Below, piece after piece: positions 1-5,839 of a stretch of DNA of 7,858 nucleotides. The notes below the pieces were generated by a model, which ran no database searches, was not told the DNA's origin, and saw only the letters and a program-made list of their open reading frames with translations. Source of the DNA: Halococcaceae archaeon (GTDB taxonomy: Archaea; Halobacteriota; Halobacteria; Halobacteriales; Halalkalicoccaceae); the NCBI GenBank assembly GCA_007129135.1, contig SKWB01000026.1:1-7858 (forward strand), read 5' to 3'. How positions within the stretch are numbered: the first letter of the stretch is position 1; each line of letters starts with the position of its first letter. The position numbers and the translations under genes were made by a program.

Positions 1-493
1 GCGCCTCGATCACCTCCTCGGGGTCGGTCTCGTGGAGCGCGTAGGTCTCCGGAACCGGCACCCCGAGTTCCTCCGCGAGCGTGTAGAGCGACTCCTTGTC
101 GAGCAGCGCGTCGATCGAGCCCCGGTCGGCGAACGGGAGGGTCACGCCCTCGGGTTCGGCCCGGGCGAAGGCGTTGACCCACTCGTCCATGCAGGCGAAG
201 GCGACCGGCTCGTCACCGATCGCGGCAGCGATCTCCGCTACCTCGTCGCGAAACGCCCCGAGATCGGAGAGCGGGTCGGTCACCGCGCCGGCGTAGTCGA
301 CCGCGTGGGAGGAGGTGGCGACGCCGTTCGGGTCCCGGTCGAGCGCGATGACGGGGACGTCGTGGCGGGTGAGCGCGCGGGCGACGCCCAGGCCCGTGAT
401 GTGGGCGTTCGCGACGAGTGCGGGCGGTCGGTCGAACGAGGTGGCGTGGAGACGGTCGACGAGGGCGTCGTGGGAGAGGAACTGCTCGGCCAT
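1..493 (-). CDS. ATP-grasp family carboxylate-amine ligase, N-terminal part (C-terminus off window)
   Basis: The gene starts at the ATG at 493 and is open to the left window edge, giving the first 164 residues. Residues about 25-70 form a Rossmann-like pre-ATP-grasp domain: PALVANAHITGLGVARAL, then the strand VPVIALDRDP. Residues 131-149 (LDKESLYTLAEELGVPVPE) match the helix and loop that open the ATP-grasp fold in this superfamily. The family joins a carboxylate to an amine through an acylphosphate intermediate. The catalytic Mg/ATP residues would lie in the missing half, so substrate cannot be inferred. The start is supported by an A/T box on the minus strand centred near 519, 26 bases upstream, suggesting a leaderless transcript. 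It is divergent from the GTPase gene at 602. Family is fairly sure; biological role is unknown. Confidence 0.82.
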   Translation of the reverse strand, partial: MAEQFLSHDALVDRLHATSFDRPPALVANAHITGLGVARALTRHDVPVIALDRDPNGVATSSHAVDYAGAVTDPLSDLGAFRDEVAEIAAAIGDEPVAFACMDEWVNAFARAEPEGVTLPFADRGSIDALLDKESLYTLAEELGVPVPETYALHETDPEEVIEA

Positions 494-515
494 GGAGTCC
501 CTTCTCCACGGGACC

Positions 516-524
516 GTAAAAGCC
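516..524 (-). promoter_or_regulatory. TATA-like box of the ATP-grasp gene
   Basis: Reading leftward the sequence is GGCTTTTAC, an A/T-rich island in GC-rich DNA, centred 26 bases before the ATG at 493. That is the normal archaeal TATA distance when transcription starts at or next to the start codon. No Shine-Dalgarno sequence precedes the ATG. Confidence 0.5.
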
Positions 525-564
525 GTCGCGAACCGGAGCGACCGACCGCGAGCGCGTACGCCCA

Positions 565-578
565 CCGAAAGGCGCTTG
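565..578 (+). promoter_or_regulatory. Possible weak BRE/TATA region of the GTPase gene
   Basis: CCGAAAGGCGCTTG lies about 24-37 bases before the GTG at 602. The CGAAA part resembles the BRE-side sequence of haloarchaeal promoters, but the following TATA part is degenerate. AGGAG at 596-600 is only one base from the GTG, too close for normal Shine-Dalgarno use. Both signals are weak; position is the main support. Confidence 0.25.
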
Positions 579-601
579 CCCCCGTTCGTCCGAACAGGAG
601 T

Positions 602-1783
602 GTGATCTCCATCGCACTCGCCGGCAAGCCCAACGCCGGCAAGTCGACGTTCTACACCGCGGCGACCCGCGCGGAGGTCGACGTCGCGAACTACCCCTTT
701 ACGACGATCGACCCGAACCGGGGGGTGAGCTACGTCCGGACGCGCTGTCCCTGTCTCGACCGCGAGGAGCGCTGTGGCAACGAACACTGTCGCGACGGGA
801 AACGCTACGTCCCGGTCCAGCTGATCGACGTCGCCGGGCTGGTCCCCGGCGCGCACGAGGGCCGTGGCCTGGGCAACCAGTTCCTCGACGCGCTCACCGA
901 GGCGGACGCGATCGTCACCGTCGTCGACGCCTCCGGCGGGACGAACGAGGAGGGCGAACCGGTCGAGGTCGGCACCCACGACCCCGTAGAGGAGATCGAC
1001 TTCATCGAGGAGGAGATGGACATGTGGCTCGCGGGGATCGTCGAGCGCAACTGGGAGTCGGTCGAACGGCAGTCGCGTACTCCCGACTTCGAGATCGACG
1101 CGGCGATCACGGACGTGCTGACGGGCTTCGGGGCGACCGAGCCGGAGGTCGTCGCCACCCTCCGAGCGCTGGAGTACCCGAGCGATCCACGCGAGTGGAC
1201 CGACGAGCACAGGGAGGCGCTCGCGCGGGCGATCCGCGCCCGGACGAAGCCGATCGTCGTCGCCGCGAACAAGGCCGACGTCGCCCCCGAGGAGAACCTC
1301 GATCGACTCCGCGAGGGCGAGAAGCTCGTGATCCCGACCACCGCGGAGGGCGAACTCGCGCTCCGCCAGGGCTCGGAGGCGGGGTTGCTCGAGTACGATC
1401 CAGGGGATACGAGCTTCGAGATAGTCGGCGAGGTGAGCGACGCCCAGCGCGCCGGGTTGGAGAGGATCGGTACGGTGATGGAGCGCTGGGAGGGCACCGG
1501 CGTCCAGGGGGTGCTCGACGCCGCGGTCTACGACCTGCTCGATCGCTTTACCGCCTACCCGGTCCAGAACGAGACGAAGTGGACCGACGGCCAGGGCAAC
1601 GTCCTCCCCGACGCGGTCCTGCTCGCCCGTGGCTCGACCCCGCGGGATCTGGCCTACGCCGTCCACTCCGACATCGGGGACGGCTACCTCCACGCGGTCG
1701 ACGCCCGGGAGAAACGCCGGATCGGAGAGGACCACGAACTGGAGGAAGGCGACGTGGTGAAGATCGTGAGCACGGCGAAGTGA
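602..1783 (+). CDS. Archaeal YchF/OLA1-like P-loop GTPase (COG0012, MJ1332-like)
   Basis: This 393-residue protein is an Obg/YchF-superfamily P-loop NTPase, a family associated with ribosomes and translation or stress control. The G1 loop is GKPNAGKS (8-15), followed by the switch region NYPFTTIDPN (30-39). G3 is DVAG (76-79) within LVPGAHEGRGLGNQFLD. G4 is NKAD (223-226). A C-terminal TGS domain covers about 315-392 (QGNVLPDA, RDLAYAVHSDIG, EEGDVVKIVS). Cysteines 49, 51, 58 and 63 form an insertion that I recall from archaeal MJ1332-like members. The start is GTG at 602, because the P-loop strand ISIALAG begins there; the open frame upstream has no family similarity and overlaps the divergent gene. 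Bacterial YchF and human OLA1 carry NxxE at G4 and prefer ATP. NKAD here points to GTP, so the usual label 'redox-regulated ATPase YchF' may mislead. A hairpin follows the stop. Confidence 0.93.
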   Translation: MISIALAGKPNAGKSTFYTAATRAEVDVANYPFTTIDPNRGVSYVRTRCPCLDREERCGNEHCRDGKRYVPVQLIDVAGLVPGAHEGRGLGNQFLDALTEADAIVTVVDASGGTNEEGEPVEVGTHDPVEEIDFIEEEMDMWLAGIVERNWESVERQSRTPDFEIDAAITDVLTGFGATEPEVVATLRALEYPSDPREWTDEHREALARAIRARTKPIVVAANKADVAPEENLDRLREGEKLVIPTTAEGELALRQGSEAGLLEYDPGDTSFEIVGEVSDAQRAGLERIGTVMERWEGTGVQGVLDAAVYDLLDRFTAYPVQNETKWTDGQGNVLPDAVLLARGSTPRDLAYAVHSDIGDGYLHAVDAREKRRIGEDHELEEGDVVKIVSTAK

Positions 1784-1785
1784 GG

Positions 1786-1802
1786 CGCTCGCCCATCGAG
1801 CG
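1786..1802 (+). terminator. Small hairpin just after the GTPase stop
   Basis: CGCTCG (1786-1791) and CGAGCG (1797-1802) form a perfect 6-base stem with a 5-base loop, two bases after the TGA. There is no following T-tract, which is the usual archaeal termination signal, so it may only be a chance GC hairpin or a 3'-end stabiliser. Confidence 0.2.
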
Positions 1803-1837
1803 GGCGACGGCGTGTGATCCGGTCGCAGTGCAGTCCC

Positions 1838-1844
1838 CTATACG
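1838..1844 (+). promoter_or_regulatory. TATA-like box of the lipoprotein gene
   Basis: CTATACG sits with TATA at 1839-1842, about 25 bases before the ATG at 1866. This fits a leaderless haloarchaeal transcript and suggests that the lipoprotein has its own promoter, separate from the GTPase gene. Confidence 0.45.
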
Positions 1845-1865
1845 CGTTCGGTCCCTGCTACCCGT

Positions 1866-2528
1866 ATGAAGCCGACACGCCGCGCGTTCCTCGCCGCGGG
1901 CGCGCTCTCGCTCACCGGGGTCGCCGGCTGTCTCGACCTCGCGACCGGCGACGGGGTCGAGTTCGACGCGGCACGGGCGGCCGTCCCGGAAGGCGTCCTG
2001 GAGGAGGTCGGCTACGACGAACACGAACGGTGGACGGAGCGACACACGGAGACGGTCGAGGCGGCCGGCCAGCGCCGGGAGATCGAGTTCGTCGACCGAG
2101 CGGTGGAGTACGACCGGAGCGTCGAGATCGCCGGCGGGCGCATCCAGGGAGCGGTCTTCGCGGCCTACGCGACGCCGAAAGGGGAGCTCCTCGGCAGGGT
2201 TCTGAACCCGATCGAGGGAGCCGACGACCGCGAGGTGGTCGACCTGCTCCAGGAGGACGGTATCCAGCGGAGGTACACCGATATCGGCGATCCCGAGCGG
2301 AGGGAGGGCTACGAGACGACCGTTCTCGACACGGAGGTGACCGCCGGGGTGTACGACGCGGCGGTCCGGATCGCGGACCTGCCGGTCGAGATCGACGCGA
2401 CGCTCCACGTGAGCGAGCCGATCGACTCCGGCGATGACTTCGTGATCTGTGTGGGGGGCTACCCCGCCGTCCTCGACGAACGGCCGACGATCGAGAGGCT
2501 GTTCGAGGGCCTGGAACACCCGGTCTGA
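1866..2528 (+). CDS. Tat-exported lipoprotein resembling haloarchaeal DUF6517 proteins
   Basis: The 220-residue product begins MKPTRRAFLAAGALSLTGVAGC. The twin arginine (5-6) followed by AFLAAG is a Tat signal, and LTGVAGC is a lipobox with Cys22 as the lipidated residue. The mature protein, about 199 residues, should be anchored to the outer face of the membrane. The rest has no enzyme motif. Its pattern, with AGQRREIEFVDRAVEYDR early, AVFAAYATPKGELLGRVLNP in the middle and TLHVSEPIDSGDDFVICVGG near the end, matches my memory of haloarchaeal lipoproteins grouped as DUF6517, function unknown. The ATG is fixed by the signal peptide and supported by the TATA-like box 25 bases upstream. It is convergent with the Nudix gene, 36 bases away. 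Export and anchoring are confident; the family name is moderately so. Confidence 0.88.
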   Translation: MKPTRRAFLAAGALSLTGVAGCLDLATGDGVEFDAARAAVPEGVLEEVGYDEHERWTERHTETVEAAGQRREIEFVDRAVEYDRSVEIAGGRIQGAVFAAYATPKGELLGRVLNPIEGADDREVVDLLQEDGIQRRYTDIGDPERREGYETTVLDTEVTAGVYDAAVRIADLPVEIDATLHVSEPIDSGDDFVICVGGYPAVLDERPTIERLFEGLEHPV

Positions 2529-2564
2529 TCCCGCCCGGACGGCGAGCGGTGCCCCCTCCGTGAC

Positions 2565-2984
2565 TCAGTCGAACAGCCGGTGGAGGTAGTCGCCCATCTC
2601 CCGCGAGAGCGAGACCTCCTCTAGCCCCTGCCAGCGGTACTCGAAGACGAGACCGTCGTCCTCGCCGCCGCCGGTCACCGGGTGGACCCACCGTTCGCGT
2701 TCGTGATCCACCTCGACGTGGAAGAAGTGTCTGCGGTAGAGCCCGCGAGAGGGGTGTTCCCAGGTGTCGGTGACGAGGTAGGCGATCCGGTGGAGGTCGG
2801 TCAGCCCGCTCTCTTCCCGGATCTCGCGGACGACGGCCTCCTTCGGCTCCTCGCCGGGCTCGACGGTCCCCTTCGGGACCTGCACGCCCGCGTCGCGGCT
2901 TCGGTGGCTGAAGACGAGCAGTTCGCACGGATCGGCGACGAACCGGGTGACGTAGGCGTACGCCTTCTCGACGGGCTCGTCCAT
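2565..2984 (-). CDS. Nudix hydrolase
   Basis: The 139-residue protein has a complete Nudix box at residues 39-61: GTVEPGE, then seven residues, then REIREESGL. This satisfies GX5EX7REUXEEXGU, including the metal-binding REXXEE glutamates. The preceding strand is ELLVFSHRSRDAGVQVPKG, typical of single-domain Nudix proteins that hydrolyse nucleoside diphosphates linked to another moiety. Substrate (damaged NTP, dinucleoside polyphosphate, ADP-ribose or other) cannot be told from the sequence. It should be a soluble cytoplasmic Mg-dependent enzyme. Length is normal for the family and the box is intact. The ATG at 2984 is the first good start before the domain; GGTTAGG near 3011-3017 on the minus strand is a weak promoter candidate about 27-29 bases upstream. 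The gene is isolated from the operon to its right by 169 bases. Confidence 0.93.
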   Translation of the reverse strand: MDEPVEKAYAYVTRFVADPCELLVFSHRSRDAGVQVPKGTVEPGEEPKEAVVREIREESGLTDLHRIAYLVTDTWEHPSRGLYRRHFFHVEVDHERERWVHPVTGGGEDDGLVFEYRWQGLEEVSLSREMGDYLHRLFD

Positions 2985-3153
2985 GAACCGACCGACGCAC
3001 CCGGGGGTCCTAACCGTCCCGATCCCGTCAGGAGCCCCGAGTTAGCCCGAGAGCGGCGGACGGGTGAGATGACTCCGCCACGGGTCGACGATGTACTACG
3101 GACGAGGACGCCGACGTGGTCGCCGCTCCCGCGCAGTCCGGCTCCCCGAAACC
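2985..3153. other. 169-base intergenic region between Nudix gene and the membrane operon
   Basis: No convincing gene lies here. It must hold the 3' end of the leftward operon and the promoter of the Nudix gene. GGCGGA (3055-3060) and TCCGCC (3074-3079) are an inverted repeat with a 13-base loop, and CGGGT occurs at 3061-3065 and 3081-3085. No T-tract follows in the minus direction, so I do not call a terminator. An ATG at 3091 opens a 40-codon Arg-rich frame that overlaps the next gene and looks random. Confidence 0.4.
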
Positions 3154-3558
3154 TCACTCGAAGCGCTCTGCGGTGTCCATACCAACGACGATGCCAGTCG
3201 AGCGGCCGAGTGAGGAAGCGTCACCCTCGCTCGCGACGAACAGCGCCTCTGCCTGCCGGTGGTGGGCCTCTCGAACGGCGTCGGCGAGCGCGGGCTCGAG
3301 TCCGTGCGACGAGAGGAGGTCGGTCCACTCGTCGGGATCGACTGCGTAGGCCCGTCGGTCCCCGGTCGTGACGTAGGGCGACGCCTCGAACCGGGAGTGG
3401 CGGCCGATGAGGTCGGCGTCGATGACCTCGAGGGCGTCCGCTATTGCCTCGGTGGAGAGGTCGGTCGCTTCGGCCGCTTTCTCGACGATGGTCGGTTCGA
3501 TCGCCGTCGTCCGGACGGTCTCGTCGGTCACACGTCCGGGTTCGGCCGCTCCGCCCAT
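3154..3558 (-). CDS. Small acidic hypothetical protein, third gene of the DUF389-UbiA operon
   Basis: I do not recognise a named family. The product is 134 residues from the ATG at 3558. It is acidic, soluble-looking, and has no signal peptide or membrane segment. It begins with a disordered-looking stretch (1-20). Then come predicted helices (IVEKAAEATDLSTEAIADALEVI, about 24-47), the motif DADLIGRHSRFE (48-58), YVTTGDRRAYAVDPDEW (62-78, likely a beta hairpin), a second helical part (LADAVREAHHRQAEALF, 91-107) and a terminal TGIVVGMDTAERFE. The layout suggests a small alpha/beta, perhaps helix-turn-helix-like, regulator, but no DNA-binding motif is clear. Other starts are TTG at 3561 and GTG at 3531, the latter removing ten poorly ordered residues. 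The gene begins 14 bases after the prenyltransferase stop, so it is probably cotranscribed. Codon use matches its neighbours. Confidence 0.75.
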   Translation of the reverse strand: MGGAAEPGRVTDETVRTTAIEPTIVEKAAEATDLSTEAIADALEVIDADLIGRHSRFEASPYVTTGDRRAYAVDPDEWTDLLSSHGLEPALADAVREAHHRQAEALFVASEGDASSLGRSTGIVVGMDTAERFE

Positions 3559-3572
3559 CAACTGACGGTCGG

Positions 3573-4424
3573 CTACTGCGGCCCGAAGTAGACCGCCGCG
3601 AGCAACAGCGCCAGGAAGACGTAGGCGCCCCGAACGAGGAGCATCGTCGCCAGCGTCGGATCGGGGCTCCGGCGGGCGAAGCCGGCGACGACGCCGAACG
3701 CGAGCACCGCGCCGAGGCTCTCGATCGGGAAGACGGGCAGGAGCGCGAAGGCTGTCACGAGGACGAGCGAGAGCGCCATCAGCCCGTACGCGAGGTCCCG
3801 GGCGCGTCGCGGTCCGAGGACGACGGCGACCGTCCGCTTCCCGATCGAGCGGTCGTAGGCGTAGTCGTCCTCGTCGTCGATCACCTTGATCCCGGTGAGC
3901 AGGACGAGGAAGACGACCGCGAAGGCGACGGGGAGCGCGGTGAGCGTCTCGGTCTGGACGTAGAACCCACCCAGGATGGCGAGGGCGATCCCCGCGGGGT
4001 AGCCCATCGTCGCGCCGAGCGGGTGCATGTCGAGCTGTGGGGCGTGGTGGTAGGCGATCAGCCAGGCCGGGAGGGTGAGCAGCGCCGCCCAGGGGTCGAC
4101 CGAGAGCCAGAGCAGCGCGAGACAGGCGAAGAACGCGACGGAAGCCGAGAGCAGAGCGAGCCGGCAGCCGGGTTCGGTGATCGGGTGGTCGTCGTCCTCC
4201 CCTCGCAGGTGGAAGTCGACGTAACCGTCTTTCACGTGGGCGGTGTAGACCGCGAGGAAGATCGCCGTCATGTGCAGCGCGCCGAGCGCGAGCGAGAACT
4301 CCCCGGCGAGCATGCTCCCGAACCAGGAGCTCGCGAGCGGCGGGAGCATGAAGACGGGGTGGACCTGCGAGGCGAGCGCGGAGAGCTCCGCGCGGACTCC
4401 GGTCCCGTGACGAGCGAATCGCAC
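3573..4424 (-). CDS. UbiA-family membrane prenyltransferase
   Basis: The 283-residue product is an integral membrane protein with about eight or nine hydrophobic segments, as in UbiA enzymes that attach polyprenyl chains to aromatic or lipid acceptors. The second Asp-rich motif is textbook: D183xxxD187xxxD191 followed by RSIGKRT and a VVLG strand. The first, in a region reading TAHVKDGYVDFHLRGEDDD (61-79), is DxxxD instead of the usual NDxxDxxxD. Acceptor and chain length cannot be read; quinone, carotenoid and ether-lipid pathways are all possible. I chose the GTG at 4424 because a TATAT string centred at 4451 lies 27 bases upstream, fitting a leaderless start. The GTG at 4448 would add eight residues and fits read-through from the DUF389 gene, whose stop is at 4472. 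No ATG start is available in this frame. Family is confident; start is uncertain. Confidence 0.88.
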   Translation of the reverse strand: MRFARHGTGVRAELSALASQVHPVFMLPPLASSWFGSMLAGEFSLALGALHMTAIFLAVYTAHVKDGYVDFHLRGEDDDHPITEPGCRLALLSASVAFFACLALLWLSVDPWAALLTLPAWLIAYHHAPQLDMHPLGATMGYPAGIALAILGGFYVQTETLTALPVAFAVVFLVLLTGIKVIDDEDDYAYDRSIGKRTVAVVLGPRRARDLAYGLMALSLVLVTAFALLPVFPIESLGAVLAFGVVAGFARRSPDPTLATMLLVRGAYVFLALLLAAVYFGPQ

Positions 4425-4443
4425 GGCGGTGAGAGGGACGCGA

Positions 4444-4461
4444 CGCACATATAGCTGTGCG
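4444..4461 (-). promoter_or_regulatory. Inverted repeat spanning a TATA-like box before the prenyltransferase
   Basis: CGCACA (4444-4449) and TGTGCG (4456-4461) are perfect 6-base arms separated by six bases, centred at 4452.5. Reading leftward, the left half of the element contains TATAT (4453-4449), which is 27 bases before the GTG at 4424. A palindrome over a TATA box could be an operator for an internal promoter of the operon. It is equally possible that it is a small hairpin between cotranscribed genes. Confidence 0.35.
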
Positions 4462-4471
4462 CGGCGGGGGC

Positions 4472-5761
4472 TTACCGGTCGGAGCTGTCCTTTTCGAGGT
4501 ACTCGATCTCGACGACGACGTCGGTGCCGGTCCGGTCGGAGATCCGCTCGTCCAGCTGCTCGGTGAGCCCCGGGAAGTCGGTGTCGGCGGGCCGGTTGAT
4601 CACGATCGAGATCCGCCTGTCCTCCTCGGTCAGGCCGGCGTCGCTGAACTCCGTCTGGACCGAGACGAGTTCGAGGTCCGAGAACTGCTCCTCCGAGAGC
4701 GTCCGCTCGATCTCCCCGTTCACCTGCGTGTCGAAGTGGACCTCGCTCGCGATCACCCCGCCGGAGACGACCAGCACGACGAGGAGCACGCCGATCGCCG
4801 CGAGCCCGCGGTCGAAGCCGTCGACGGAGAGTCTGTCGCCGAGCTCCCGGTCGTCCCAGTCGTGGGGCCGGTAGCCGAGCCGCCAGAGCACGACGATCGC
4901 CGAGAGCGTGATCAGCACCGCGTTCACCGTGAGGAGGACGAACGCGCCGATCGCCACCGAGGGGAGCCCCCAGGCGATGCCGATGCCGACGGCGGCGGCG
5001 GCGGGGATGAGCGCCGCGGCGATCATCACGCCGACGATCGAGAGTGGGACGGCCGTCGCGAGGCCGAACGCGCCCGCCGCGCCAGCGCCGATCCCGACCG
5101 CGACGGCGAGCACGCCCGGGGCGATGCGGCGGTCGATCTGGGCGACCGTCCGGACGTCGAGTGCCGGCGGGACGAAGTACATCGTTCGGACCGCCCAGGC
5201 GAAGACCGTCGCGCCGACGATCGCGACGATCAGGCCGAGGACGAGCGCGCGAAAACCCTGCCAGATCATCGAGGGGTCGTCGAGGACGGTGCCGATGCTC
5301 GCGGTGAGCGCGGCACTGACCTGCGGGGCGATCACCATCGCACCGACGACGATCGCCGGCGAGTCGAGCAACAGCCCAGCGGTCGCGACGACCGCGCTCA
5401 GCACCGTCATCACGTAGTAGGTGCCGAGGTTCGGCGTCATGGTGAAGGCCTTCGCGCGGATCTCGGTCCGGTCGACGCTGTCGTCGTGTCTGCCCGAGAA
5501 CCGGCGCTGGAGGTCGTCGAAATGTTCGGTCGTCGCCGTCTCGGCGCTCGTGATGACGGTGTACCTCCCGTCGAACCCCTCCTCGCGCAGGTCGTCCATG
5601 ACGGCACCGACGGCCGCCGTCGGCAGCGGGAACTCGACGACAACCGCCTCGGAGCGACCGCTCGCCTCCGCGGTGACGACGTAGTCCACGTCGCGGTCGT
5701 CGAGCGCGTCGAGCCACCCCTCGCGTCGGTCCTCCGGAACGAGGACCCGAACCACTCGCAT
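4472..5761 (-). CDS. DUF389 / TIGR00341 family membrane protein
   Basis: The 429-residue protein has three parts. Residues 1-90 are a cytoplasmic alpha/beta domain with two similar strands-and-helix units (MRVVRVLVPEDRREGWLDAL; VVVEFPLPTAAVGAVMDDL), resembling a ferredoxin-like fold. Residues about 112-294 form a six-segment membrane core, including the DUF389 signature DSPAIVVGAMVIAPQ (133-147) and Gly/Ala-rich helices. Residues 317-338 add another helix, followed by a soluble acidic tail (339-429, EVHFDTQVNGEIERTL and VSVQTEFSDAGL). DUF389 proteins are of unknown function; transport or sensing has been suggested only from topology. The ATG at 5761 is supported by a promoter-like arm 26 bases upstream. 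It is probably the first gene of an operon, with the prenyltransferase 23-47 bases downstream and a small protein after that. Length and topology look complete. Confidence 0.92.
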   Translation of the reverse strand: MRVVRVLVPEDRREGWLDALDDRDVDYVVTAEASGRSEAVVVEFPLPTAAVGAVMDDLREEGFDGRYTVITSAETATTEHFDDLQRRFSGRHDDSVDRTEIRAKAFTMTPNLGTYYVMTVLSAVVATAGLLLDSPAIVVGAMVIAPQVSAALTASIGTVLDDPSMIWQGFRALVLGLIVAIVGATVFAWAVRTMYFVPPALDVRTVAQIDRRIAPGVLAVAVGIGAGAAGAFGLATAVPLSIVGVMIAAALIPAAAAVGIGIAWGLPSVAIGAFVLLTVNAVLITLSAIVVLWRLGYRPHDWDDRELGDRLSVDGFDRGLAAIGVLLVVLVVSGGVIASEVHFDTQVNGEIERTLSEEQFSDLELVSVQTEFSDAGLTEEDRRISIVINRPADTDFPGLTEQLDERISDRTGTDVVVEIEYLEKDSSDR

Positions 5762-5782
5762 ACACCCCAGTCACGGGCCAGA

Positions 5783-5818
5783 CGGAAAACCAGCGTGATC
5801 GATCGGCACGGTTTTCCG
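5783..5818. promoter_or_regulatory. Symmetric divergent promoter with a central palindrome
   Basis: CGGAAAACC (5783-5791) and GGTTTTCCG (5810-5818) are perfect 9-base inverted arms. GATCGATC (5797-5804) lies between them, and all are centred at 5800.5. The two ATGs (5761 minus, 5840 plus) are also equidistant from 5800.5. Each arm, read toward its own gene, is GGTTTTCCG centred 26 bases before that ATG, so each is likely a TATA-like element for a leaderless transcript. The central palindrome could be a shared operator. Confidence 0.6.
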
Positions 5819-5839
5819 ACCGGCACGAGAGGGGCTCGC

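Noticed and set aside
32..601. In-frame upstream extension of the GTPase gene by 190 codons
   Set aside because: The extension is antisense to the clear ATP-grasp gene, has Arg/Gly/Val-rich antisense composition, and the P-loop strand that begins this family starts right after the GTG at 602.
3055..3079. GGCGGA/TCCGCC hairpin as terminator of the leftward operon
   Set aside because: The stem is short, the loop is 13 bases, and no T-rich run follows, so it is within what GC-rich DNA gives by chance.
3091..3213. Small Arg-rich frame of 40 codons from the ATG at 3091
   Set aside because: It overlaps the acidic small gene on the other strand, has no start signal, and its composition (many Arg/Gly) is unlike the acidic proteins of this genome.
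4449..5774. In-frame extension of the prenyltransferase on the minus strand
   Set aside because: It overlaps DUF389 in another frame and is Arg-rich low-complexity; the DUF389 reading has proper membrane segments and the family signature.
4457..5839. Long in-frame extension of the F420 oxidoreductase on the plus strand
   Set aside because: It is antisense to the DUF389 gene, is full of Asp/Arg/Glu repeats typical of reverse-frame reading of GC-rich genes, and would pass through the divergent promoter.
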